This document shows positions 20,583 to 27,487 of a stretch of 64,000 bases of DNA, piece by piece. The notes below the pieces were generated by a model. The model was given only the letters and a program-made list of their open reading frames with translations, did no database searches and was not told the DNA's origin. The position numbers and the translations under genes were made by a program. This DNA is from Melghiribacillus thermohalophilus. Its GTDB lineage: Bacteria; Bacillota; Bacilli; Bacillales; Alkalibacillaceae. The stretch's first letter is position 1. Every line of letters begins with the position of its first letter. The stretch lies in contig NZ_SMAN01000002.1 of assembly GCF_004342905.1 (NCBI RefSeq), positions 62,001 through 126,000 on the forward strand, in the 5' to 3' direction.

Positions 20583-21476
20583 ATGATTCAAGTTCGTAAT
20601 TTAACTAAGTCTTATAAATATAAAAAAATATTGAGTGAAGCAACCTTAAATATTGAAGGTATTTATGGGTTAATTGGACCGAATGGAGCAGGAAAAACAA
20701 CCTTAATGAGAATTTTAGCTGGATTAGTTTCTGTCAATGAAGGAGAAATACTAGTAGAAAGTGATAAGTTTCAGTCCAAAGATCTAAAGTCAGTACGTAA
20801 TAACATTGGCTATTTACCACAAGACTTTAATATGTATCCAAAAGCAACGGTATTTGAGTGTCTAGAGCATATTGCAATACTAAAGGGATTAAAGGATAGG
20901 AAAGAAAGAAGAAACCGTATCGAACAGGTATTAGAACAAGTGAATTTGCTTGAAGCAACAAAGCAAAAGGTTCATAAATTATCAGGGGGAATGAGAAAAC
21001 GACTAGGTATCGCACAAGTATTTCTAACAGACCCTGGTATCCTCATTATTGATGAACCAACAGCAGGGTTGGATATTTTTGAACGGATTCGCTTTAGAAA
21101 TTTACTAAGAGAGATATCAAAAGACAAAACCATTATTATTTTTTCTCATATCGTTGAAGATGTAGAGTTCTTATGTACGAAGCTAGGAATTATCAAAGAG
21201 GGAAAGGTGCTTGCTGAAGGTACTCCTTCCGAAATAGCTCAAACATCAAGTGGACTTGTTTGGGAAATTCAAGCACATCCAGACCACTTGCCTGAAATTT
21301 TTAAGCAATATACGGTTATTGATATTAAACAACAAGACTACAATCTCCTGGATATTCGTATATTATCCGAGCAGAAACCAAATAAGGCTACACCGTTAAA
21401 ACCAACTCTGATTGATGGTTATTTATCAATCATAAACGGATGGGGGATAGAGAAGGATGAACCAATTAAAATTTGA
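20583..21476 (+). CDS. ABC transporter ATP-binding protein
   Basis: 297 residues. Walker A GPNGAGKT (about 34-41), Q-loop YLPQDF, signature LSGGM, Walker B ILIIDEP and switch His (FSHIVED). The C-terminal 80 residues are extra, as in exporters of the antibiotic or peptide resistance type. GGGAGGCG precedes ATG 20583. It overlaps the permease gene by 20 bases, so both form one exporter. The substrate may be the secreted protein at 19100 or a toxic peptide; unproven. Confidence 0.9.
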   Translation: MIQVRNLTKSYKYKKILSEATLNIEGIYGLIGPNGAGKTTLMRILAGLVSVNEGEILVESDKFQSKDLKSVRNNIGYLPQDFNMYPKATVFECLEHIAILKGLKDRKERRNRIEQVLEQVNLLEATKQKVHKLSGGMRKRLGIAQVFLTDPGILIIDEPTAGLDIFERIRFRNLLREISKDKTIIIFSHIVEDVEFLCTKLGIIKEGKVLAEGTPSEIAQTSSGLVWEIQAHPDHLPEIFKQYTVIDIKQQDYNLLDIRILSEQKPNKATPLKPTLIDGYLSIINGWGIEKDEPIKI

Positions 21477-22086
21477 GATTAAAAACATGGGGTTTCACTT
21501 TTATCTGCCTATTATTGTTTTTCTATTCGTTTCCATACTGTTAATTATGTTGCCTACAGAACAATATGAGATACAATTTTTTATTTTACTGCAAGTTTTA
21601 TTTATTCCTCTTTCTGCTTGGTGGTCGATCTTCCTTGTTTATGAGTTATACCATCATCAAGCAGAAGAGATATTGATACAATTTTACTCACATAAACTTC
21701 TGATAAACTATGTAAAATTTGTATCTATCTTTTTACTAATGTTACTTGTGACAGTGACTCTACTTGGAGTTAAATCGGCAGAATTAAACATTGGAGAATT
21801 ATTCATACTGCTAACTAGCCAAGTACTTGTAATCTCTTCTTTTGGTTTGTTATTAGCTATCTTTTTTAAAAGCGTGGAAACCTCTTTAATGGCGATTATT
21901 ATGTATGTTGCGACAGAACTGATTACGCTTGGTGATTTATTCCCGTGGCCACATATCTTTTATTTTGCTTTTAACTTCACAGTAGAAGAAATATCAACAT
22001 TTGGTATCGTCAGCTTGTTTGTAAGTGCAGCATTTCTCATTTTCTCCTTCTTTTTTGTGAAAAGAATTGAAAGGCATATCATTTAA
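21457..22086 (+). CDS. ABC transporter permease (ABC-2-like), six membrane segments
   Basis: 209 residues, very hydrophobic, about six membrane helices (for example FYLPIIVFLFVSILLIML and FVSIFLLMLLVTVTLL), ending in the charged VKRIERHII. It starts inside the end of the ATPase gene and is certainly translated with it. Sequence alone gives no substrate. The M1-like protein at 19557 could be the outer domain of the same transporter, now separate. Confidence 0.8.
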   Translation: MNQLKFEIKNMGFHFYLPIIVFLFVSILLIMLPTEQYEIQFFILLQVLFIPLSAWWSIFLVYELYHHQAEEILIQFYSHKLLINYVKFVSIFLLMLLVTVTLLGVKSAELNIGELFILLTSQVLVISSFGLLLAIFFKSVETSLMAIIMYVATELITLGDLFPWPHIFYFAFNFTVEEISTFGIVSLFVSAAFLIFSFFFVKRIERHII

Positions 22087-22098
22087 GAATATCAACCA

Positions 22099-22392
22099 GT
22101 GGTAAACGAAGAATCTCTTTATCAACTAAATTTAAAAGTTCTGAATCGTAGAGGGTCGGGTTCCGTTGAATCACTTATCGAGGCTATTCATTACGCTAAT
22201 GATTGGAGAGGTATTGACGGAGAGAGGGTTAGAGTGTCTCTAGGACTAAAACACCCTGATACAGAGCTTTACAAAGCCATTATACGAGCTATAGAAAACA
22301 ATATGAGTGTGGTTGCTGCGTCAGGTAATAATGGGGGTGATCACATCAAAACACATGAATATCGGCATCCGGGGGATCTACTTGTCCAACAT
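22099..22392 (+). pseudogene. Subtilisin-family (S8) protease fragment
   Basis: The frame reads the middle of a subtilase: LKVLNRRGSGSVESLIEAI, VRVSLGLKHPDTELYKAI, and the oxyanion-hole segment VVAASGNNGG followed by HEYRHPG. The catalytic Asp and His (upstream) and Ser (downstream) are all missing. It ends where the tRNA-Cys gene begins, so a past recombination at the tRNA probably cut it. Confidence 0.8.
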
Positions 22393-22464
22393 GGTGATAT
22401 AGCCAAGTGGTTAAGGCGAAGGTCTGCAAAACCTTTATCCTCGGTTCAAATCCGAGTATCACCT
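22393..22464 (+). tRNA. tRNA-Cys (anticodon GCA)
   Basis: 72-nt cloverleaf. Acceptor GGTGATA (22393-22399) pairs perfectly with TATCACC (22457-22463); D-arm GCC/GGC with AAGTGGTTAA loop; anticodon stem AAGGT/ACCTT with loop CTGCAAA (GCA); variable TATC; T-arm CTCGG/CCGAG with TTCAAAT. CCA is not encoded. The D-arm, anticodon loop and variable loop match Bacillus tRNA-Cys, but the acceptor stem is AT-richer than the usual chromosomal form. All stems pair, so it should be functional. Confidence 0.93.
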
Positions 22465-22472
22465 TTACCCAT

Positions 22473-22513
22473 AAAAAAAGAGTTTGGAGAACCATTCCCC
22501 AAACTCTTTTTTT
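22473..22513. terminator. Bidirectional terminator between tRNA-Cys and the sigma operon
   Basis: Stem of about 15 bp: A7-GAGTTTGG (22473-22487) with CCAAACTC-T7 (22499-22513). The A-tract on one side and T-tract on the other allow it to end the tRNA transcript on the plus strand and the ECF operon on the minus strand. Confidence 0.88.
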
Positions 22514-22547
22514 ATTCTTTATTTTGCTCTCTTTACAAGACCTGTAA

Positions 22548-22718
22548 TTAAGAAAACAAGACCGTTCCGTATATAGCTGCTGCAGTAAATAATACAAGAG
22601 GGGAACATACCAAAACGATTATTCCTGATATAAGCCAATGTTTTTTATTACCATTCGAAATTTTTATCACAACCACATTGATTACCAATAACAAGAAAAA
22701 GAAAATCATAAATTCCAT
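22548..22718 (-). CDS. Small membrane protein, third gene of ECF sigma operon
   Basis: 56 residues with two hydrophobic segments (MIFFFLLLVINVVVI and ISGIIVLVCSPLVLFTAAA) joined by a short positive loop (SNGNKKHW). AAAGGAG lies 7 bases before the ATG (minus strand, 22718). It starts 19 bases after the anti-sigma gene stops, so it is the third gene of that operon. ECF operons such as sigM-yhdLK also contain small membrane proteins that help the anti-sigma factor; a similar role here is inference. Confidence 0.65.
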   Translation of the reverse strand: MEFMIFFFLLLVINVVVIKISNGNKKHWLISGIIVLVCSPLVLFTAAAIYGTVLFS

Positions 22719-22736
22719 TCGGTTTCTCCTTTCCGC

Positions 22737-23702
22737 TTAATATTTATCTGTTGTTACTCCGAGAAATACACCTCTTACCATTTTGTTTTCCATAAGTTCT
22801 TTCACTTCTGATGGTGTACCTGTTATCACAACTCCAATTATGTCGAGGTTTTCATGAATTAATTCTTTTTGGTGATTCGATGTTACATTTTGAATGATAT
22901 TTTTAGCTAGTCCTTGATATTTACCTTTTTCATTAAGGATTTCTAAGGTTTCAATAAAATGGTTTGCACCATATTGTGTATCCGGATCTTGGTTATAGTG
23001 GAAACCGATAACATCATCACCGATAATCGTTGTATCTTTTCCTGTTTCATTCGATTGATTATAAAAATCGGCAATATCTGTTTGGCTGTAAGTATCCACC
23101 CAAAGCCATGCTAAATTATTTCCAAATTCCTTTTGTACCTTAGATAATGAATACCCCTTATCAAAGGATAGAGCAACCTCAATAGCTTTATCATCACCAA
23201 TTTCAGTAATTATTTCTCTATCATCCGTGCCACTAAATTCAGCTTCAGGATGAACAAATTCGATAACTCTTTCACCGTTATAATACATTGGTATTCTTTG
23301 ATCATTAATATGGCCGCTTCCACTAGGTCCATTTGTTGTAATAGCGGTTGAAGTACCAAATATGGTATATCTCTTTTCGCGTTGTACCCAAGAAATTGAA
23401 ATACCATCAACCACTTTATTGAATTCTGTCTTGGTTGTAGCGCTAAATAGGTGATAATTTGTACTTGTACCTCTTTGTTCTATATTTGCCCCATGTATGC
23501 TATTCCACATAGTATCTATCCTGGTTTCTTTATTCATAGTTTTCGTTAGAATAGTGCTACTTATATAGAAGAAAGCGAATATAACCACTATACTAACGAC
23601 AATTGAAATGAGTACAACACGTATATTTGAGTTTCTTTTTGCTTTCTTTGCTAAACTCCGAAAATCAGAATCCTTTTTCAGAAAATCATTCCTCTCTTTC
23701 AT
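22737..23702 (-). CDS. Membrane-anchored anti-sigma factor
   Basis: 321 residues. A cytoplasmic N-terminus (SDFRSLAKKAKRNSNIR), one membrane segment (about 29-51, VVLISIVVSIVVIFAFFYIS), then a large extracytoplasmic domain; this is the sigma-regulator N/C layout of Bacillus anti-sigma proteins. It overlaps the ECF sigma gene by 17 bases, and AGGAGG lies 8 bases before its ATG. It should hold the sigma factor at the membrane until a surface signal arrives. Confidence 0.8.
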   Translation of the reverse strand: MKERNDFLKKDSDFRSLAKKAKRNSNIRVVLISIVVSIVVIFAFFYISSTILTKTMNKETRIDTMWNSIHGANIEQRGTSTNYHLFSATTKTEFNKVVDGISISWVQREKRYTIFGTSTAITTNGPSGSGHINDQRIPMYYNGERVIEFVHPEAEFSGTDDREIITEIGDDKAIEVALSFDKGYSLSKVQKEFGNNLAWLWVDTYSQTDIADFYNQSNETGKDTTIIGDDVIGFHYNQDPDTQYGANHFIETLEILNEKGKYQGLAKNIIQNVTSNHQKELIHENLDIIGVVITGTPSEVKELMENKMVRGVFLGVTTDKY

Positions 23703-24201
23703 CTTGTAGCCTCCTATATTCTTTAATGAATTGCTTTCTTGCTCGATGAAGGATGGTTTTCACAGAGTTAACTTTCATTTCATATAAAAATGCAATTTCA
23801 TCTAATTTCAATCCAGTACTATATTTTAAAAGTAAGAATTCAGCAAATTTCGGCTTCAATTTATTTAATAAATAAGAAATATCATCCTTTAATTCATTTT
23901 GTAGAGCTACTTTTTCTGGGGTTTCATCATCACGCAATAATTGTAAAAAATCAAATGTAACTAAAACATCTTTCCGTCTTGTTTTTTTTCGGCATAGATC
24001 ATAATACCGGTTCACAGAAACTCGAAATAGCCAACTTTCAACATTTTCAATATCTACAGAGTCGATATAGGTTAGAAATTTATAAGCAGTATCTTGTATT
24101 ACATCTTCTGCATCTTGTAAACTCGCACCCATTTTCATTAGGTATTTCTTGACCTGTTCTAACTGATGGTATAATTTCTCTCCAAACTCGATGTCATTCA
24201 T
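23686..24201 (-). CDS. ECF-type RNA polymerase sigma factor
   Basis: 171 residues from the ATG at 24201 (minus strand), which has AGGAGG 6 bases upstream; an earlier in-frame start at 24252 lacks one. Region 2 is visible as DAEDVIQDTAYKFLTYID and SWLFRVSVNRYYDLCRKK; region 4 as LLLKYSTGLKLDEIAFLYE with VNSVKTILHRARKQF. It directs polymerase to a small regulon, probably including its own operon and perhaps the divergent phospholipase-like gene 210 bases away. A TGTTTAC-N16-CGTC pattern upstream on the minus strand may be its own promoter. Confidence 0.88.
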   Translation of the reverse strand: MNDIEFGEKLYHQLEQVKKYLMKMGASLQDAEDVIQDTAYKFLTYIDSVDIENVESWLFRVSVNRYYDLCRKKTRRKDVLVTFDFLQLLRDDETPEKVALQNELKDDISYLLNKLKPKFAEFLLLKYSTGLKLDEIAFLYEMKVNSVKTILHRARKQFIKEYRRLQDEREE

Positions 24202-24504
24202 GAATAACCTCCTAACTAACAGACGTATCCGTATGTAAAAAGTAAACAACATATTTTAAATTCCATGTACTTCCATTATAAAGGAACATACTGGGATGTG
24301 CTTTCACCATTTTTTCTGTTTTTTAAAATGAAGGTTGTTTATTTCCTACTTTACCTTTCTTTATATAGTGTCAGCTGACAACAAATTAAAGAAAAAAGGG
24401 AAGATGCCAATATGTTAGTTGGTAATTATTTAAACAAAGCCGAAATCAATGAGTTAATTGCTTCGTTTGAGGGAAAACCATAGTTCCAAAATCTTATTCG
24501 TGAA

Positions 24505-25167
24505 ATGCAGCATATGGAGAATTTTAGATTTGACGGGGAACAAGCAGAAGTGATCCAAGCTATAAAATTCGATGTAGTGAAGCATGAAGATGTTATTTCA
24601 GCTAAAACACTTTATTTAAAGGTAAACGACAATGTTCATATTCGATACATTGTTCGTCACTTAAACGGAGATGTAGAAACAACTAATGACTTCTTTATCG
24701 GTGAAGTAAGTCGATTAGACGAAGAAAACAACATCATAGTAACAAACTTTAGAGCAAGACACGATAATTATGTTTCATCCTTTGAAAGCCAATTAACCGA
24801 AGAGGCTATTGCTTTAGGGGTTGAAGCTGAAAGAAAAGCTAAAGAAGAATTCCCATTTGATGAAAGCTATGTGCCGGGGATGCTCTTAAATCAAGAAGTG
24901 GGAGCAGAAGCTTGGTATCAAGGTTGTTTACCGGGTGGATATGTATGGTGTGGCGACGATTGCGGTGGATCTGCAGCATGTTGGTCTTCAACTCCGGGAG
25001 TAAACGGCTTAGATAATTGCTGTAAGACACATGACTGTTGTTACTCTCGTCTAGGAGTATCTTACCCGAACTGTTACTGTGACCAAAAATTATGTGATTG
25101 TTCTCAAGCAGCACCGTTCGCTTGGAATAAAGCCATCGTTCAAAGTGCTATGTGTTTTGTTTGCTAA
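24505..25167 (+). CDS. Cysteine-rich phospholipase A2-like protein (5' end interrupted by TAG)
   Basis: The intact part has 220 residues. The first 140 are acidic and cysteine-free; the last 75 contain 14 cysteines, with WCGDDCGG like a PLA2 calcium loop and NCCKTHDCCY matching the active-site motif CCxxHDxCY (catalytic His and Asp), then NCYCDQKLCDC. ATG 24505 has no ribosome binding site. A better start is ATG 24412 (GGGAAG upstream), in the same frame, but TAG at 24481-24483 interrupts it after 23 codons. Either the gene has a nonsense mutation, or translation restarts, or there is a sequence error. No signal peptide is visible. PLA2 function is predicted from motifs only. Confidence 0.65.
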   Translation: MQHMENFRFDGEQAEVIQAIKFDVVKHEDVISAKTLYLKVNDNVHIRYIVRHLNGDVETTNDFFIGEVSRLDEENNIIVTNFRARHDNYVSSFESQLTEEAIALGVEAERKAKEEFPFDESYVPGMLLNQEVGAEAWYQGCLPGGYVWCGDDCGGSAACWSSTPGVNGLDNCCKTHDCCYSRLGVSYPNCYCDQKLCDCSQAAPFAWNKAIVQSAMCFVC

Positions 25168-25192
25168 AACTTATTATTTGAAATAGATCCTT

Positions 25193-25232
25193 GCCGAGTA
25201 GTGAACCACGTTATTCATTACCCGGCCTTTTA
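25193..25232 (+). terminator. Hairpin between phospholipase-like gene and its neighbour
   Basis: 13-position stem with one mismatch and one G-T pair (gccgagtagtgaa 25193-25205 with ttcattacccggc 25214-25226), 8-base loop, followed by CTTTTAAAA. The short T-run suggests partial termination. Confidence 0.65.
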
Positions 25233-25269
25233 AAAAAACACTAAATCCTATAATTAGGGGGGATATGCT

Positions 25270-25602
25270 ATGTCTAAAAAAGAAAACAAAAATACCGTAG
25301 AAGCACAAGCTAGTGATACCATTTATATTAATCCGGGGGACCGATTAGTAGATGGAGATAAAATGAATTTCCTGAGCGGATACGCATTTATACATGCACG
25401 AAATGACAGTTCTGACGGTGCGGTAATGGGGGTTCACATTATGGAAACCACATATTGGGATGAACCTGTCGAAGAATGGTTTCTAGATCCGGGGGAATAC
25501 GTATATATTCCCAAATTAGCTGTTCCAAAAGATACGCTTTATTTAAGGCTATCCAGCTATAGTCGAGATGCAAAAGGATTCGGTACTTTAACCACGGTAT
25601 AA
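25270..25602 (+). CDS. Hypothetical protein next to the phospholipase-like gene
   Basis: 110 residues, ATG 25270 with AGGGGGG upstream. Acidic, no cysteine, no signal peptide or membrane segment. Alternating polar and hydrophobic stretches (YAFIHARNDSSDGAVMGVHI, EYVYIPKLAV, TLYLRLSSY) suggest a beta-sandwich. I do not recognise the family. Being the last island gene behind a possible toxin-like enzyme, it could be a partner or immunity protein; only context supports that. Confidence 0.65.
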   Translation: MSKKENKNTVEAQASDTIYINPGDRLVDGDKMNFLSGYAFIHARNDSSDGAVMGVHIMETTYWDEPVEEWFLDPGEYVYIPKLAVPKDTLYLRLSSYSRDAKGFGTLTTV

Positions 25603-25671
25603 TATGTACAAAAACCTACTTAGAAATGTATGTACTGACCCAGTCATATGAGACAAGAATAAGCACCTATG

Positions 25672-25714
25672 CTGCCTTTGCCCTAAATTGAACAGGGTAA
25701 AGGCAGTTTAATTT
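25672..25714 (+). terminator. Terminator just inside the right end of the island
   Basis: 13-bp stem with one G-T pair (ctgcctttgccct 25672-25684 with agggtaaaggcag 25694-25706), then TTTAATTTT. With the left-end terminator it insulates the island. Confidence 0.85.
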
Positions 25715-25758
25715 TGAAATAGGTCGTTATAGTTGTAATAATACATTATAGGGAACAA

Positions 25759-25766
25759 AATCGATG
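25759..25766. repeat. Right direct repeat / attR core
   Basis: AATCGATG, identical to 16401-16408. The host side continues AGGTTCAATTTTTTGAC (EVQFFD of tdk). Confidence 0.75.
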
Positions 25767-26120
25767 AGGTTCAATTTTTTGACCAGGCGATTGTGGATAT
25801 TAGAACGGCTTGCTGGAAGGGGACATCGGGTGATCGTAGCAGGACTGGATACGGACTTTCGGGGAGAGCCTTTTGGAGCTGTTCCCCGGTTGATGGCCAT
25901 CAGCGAGTCTGTTACGAAATTAACGGCAATCTGTCCGATCTGTGGTTCGCCGGCTAACCGAACCCAGCGGCTCATTAACGGCAAACCTGCATCGTATGAT
26001 GACCCCATCATTCTGGTGGGAGCTGCTTCCTATGAGCCCCGGTGCCGGCATCATCACGAGGTGCCGAACAAACCGAAAGAAAGGGAAAAAGTATTTTTCA
26101 GACGAAACACATCGATATAA
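25759..26120 (+). pseudogene. tdk: Native thymidine kinase, 3' fragment
   Basis: Starts with [13 protein letters not shown] in one frame, then about two bases are lost near 25798-25800 and another frame continues [24 protein letters not shown], zinc pair [22 protein letters not shown] and CRHHH. This is exactly the C-terminal half of the Tdk whose 5' half ends at 16408. The additional frameshift shows decay after the insertion. The open frame that begins at 25764 has an unrelated start and is probably not translated. Confidence 0.9.
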
Positions 26121-26124
26121 TTTC

Positions 26125-26160
26125 GGGCTGTCTCATCAGGTGGTGAGGCAGCCCTTTTAG
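26125..26160 (+). terminator. Terminator after the tdk 3' fragment
   Basis: 11-bp stem with one G-T pair (gggctgtctca 26125-26135 with tgaggcagccc 26144-26154), then TTTTAGGTTTTT. Probably the original tdk terminator. Confidence 0.88.
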
Positions 26161-26175
26161 GTTTTTAAAAGGGAT

Positions 26176-26361
26176 CTAGCGACCATGATTCAAAGGTATA
26201 TTTGATTTTACTTCGTCCGTAAATAGACACCTTTCATCCAGGTCATATAACAGATCAGCGGCCTGAGAGAGGAGCAAACAGTCTGGATCTATTTCAGCAT
26301 TCACCATCGGCTCCGATCTGGCTATAATAAATACCAGCGACAGCGATTCATTTTGACGCAT
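26176..26361 (-). CDS. Small hypothetical protein
   Basis: 61 residues on the minus strand, starting at 26361 with AGGAG 5 bases upstream. Amphipathic and acidic in the middle (CLLLSQAADLLYDLDERC). It lies in the 250-base gap between tdk and prfA, divergent from prfA. No family recognised. The ribosome binding site is the only positive sign. Confidence 0.35.
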   Translation of the reverse strand: MRQNESLSLVFIIARSEPMVNAEIDPDCLLLSQAADLLYDLDERCLFTDEVKSNIPLNHGR

Positions 26362-26414
26362 CTATACTCCTGTACTATAATGATGATGTTTAGGAGCAAA
26401 AAGAGGTGGATGAC

Positions 26415-27485
26415 GTGTTAGAAAAATTACAGTCCATTGAAGATCGTTATGAGAAGTTGAACGAACTGTTGAGCGATCCGGAAGTGATCAGTGATTCTAA
26501 GAAGTTACGTGAATATTCCAAAGAACAATCCGATCTGGAAGATGTAGTCCAGACTTACCGGAAATATAAAGAGGTTGCATCTCAGCTGGACGATGCGAAA
26601 TCTATGCTGGAAGATGATCTCGATGAGGATATGCGGGAAATGGTGAAAGAAGAGATCAGCGAATTATCGGCTGAAAAGGAAGAGCTGGAAGACCGGCTGA
26701 AAATCCTCCTGATTCCTAAGGATCCGAATGATGAAAAAAACGTGATCATGGAGATTCGCGGGGCAGCGGGGGGAGAGGAAGCGGCTTTATTTGCCGGAGA
26801 CTTGTATCGCATGTATATGCGGTATGCGGAATCCCGGGGCTGGAAAACGGAAGTCATTGAGTCCCATGAATCTGATCTCGGCGGCTATAAAGAAATCATT
26901 TTTATGATTAAAGGGAACGGCGCCTATTCCAGGCTGAAATTTGAAAACGGCGCTCACCGGGTACAGCGGGTTCCGGAAACCGAGTCGGGAGGCCGCATTC
27001 ATACGTCAACTGCAACCGTCGCTGCACTTCCTGAGGCGGAAGAAGTGGAAGTGGAAATCAACGAAAAAGATATTCGTGTGGATACCTTCGCATCCAGCGG
27101 ACCGGGGGGACAGAGCGTAAACACGACCATGTCAGCCGTTCGCCTGACCCACCTGCCAACCGGAATTGTCGTTTCTTGCCAGGATGAAAAGTCCCAGATT
27201 AAAAACAAAGAAAAGGCAATGAAAGTACTCCGTGCCCGGGTATACGATAAGTTTCAGCGGGAAGCCCAGGAAGAGTATGACCAGACAAGAAAATCAGCAA
27301 TCGGGTCTGGTGATCGTTCCGAACGGATCCGCACGTATAACTTTCCGCAAAACCGGGTAACCGACCATCGCATTGGCCTGACGATTCAGAAACTGGATCA
27401 AATTCTGGAAGGGAAGCTGGAAGAGATTGTTGATGCTTTAATCATTGAAGAGCAAACGAAGAAACTAGAGGAAATCGGTGAGTAG
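26415..27485 (+). CDS. prfA: Peptide chain release factor 1
   Basis: 356 residues, the family length. The GGQ motif ([10 protein letters not shown], about 226-235) that triggers peptide release is present; the N-terminal helices with [10 protein letters not shown] match RF1. It reads UAA and UAG. GTG 26415 is chosen because the protein then starts [13 protein letters not shown] like its relatives, with AGAGG 8 bases before; GTG 26406 overlaps the ribosome binding site. prmC, which methylates the GGQ glutamine, follows 2 bases later. Confidence 0.96.
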   Translation: MLEKLQSIEDRYEKLNELLSDPEVISDSKKLREYSKEQSDLEDVVQTYRKYKEVASQLDDAKSMLEDDLDEDMREMVKEEISELSAEKEELEDRLKILLIPKDPNDEKNVIMEIRGAAGGEEAALFAGDLYRMYMRYAESRGWKTEVIESHESDLGGYKEIIFMIKGNGAYSRLKFENGAHRVQRVPETESGGRIHTSTATVAALPEAEEVEVEINEKDIRVDTFASSGPGGQSVNTTMSAVRLTHLPTGIVVSCQDEKSQIKNKEKAMKVLRARVYDKFQREAQEEYDQTRKSAIGSGDRSERIRTYNFPQNRVTDHRIGLTIQKLDQILEGKLEEIVDALIIEEQTKKLEEIGE

Positions 27486-27487
27486 CC

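Larger units (their letters stand above)
16401..25766. mobile_element. Integrated island of about 9.36 kb within tdk
   Basis: The region separates the two halves of tdk and is bounded by identical 8-bp repeats AATCGATG (16401-16408 and 25759-25766). Joining host sequence across one copy restores [12 protein letters not shown] in frame, so the boundaries look exact. It is visibly more AT-rich than its flanks. It encodes a decayed integrase, its own E. coli-like Tdk, IS remnants, a secreted protein with an ABC exporter, a subtilase fragment, tRNA-Cys, an ECF sigma operon and a phospholipase-like pair. Terminators lie just inside both ends. No intact recombinase is left, so it is probably no longer mobile by itself. 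Confidence 0.88.

Noticed and set aside
22346-22597. 83-codon minus-strand frame over the tRNA-Cys
   Set aside because: Crosses the tRNA and its terminator; no ribosome binding site.
25764-26120. 118-codon frame as an independent island gene
   Set aside because: From about residue 13 it is plainly the C-terminal half of the host Tdk out of frame with its beginning, so it is a pseudogene fragment.
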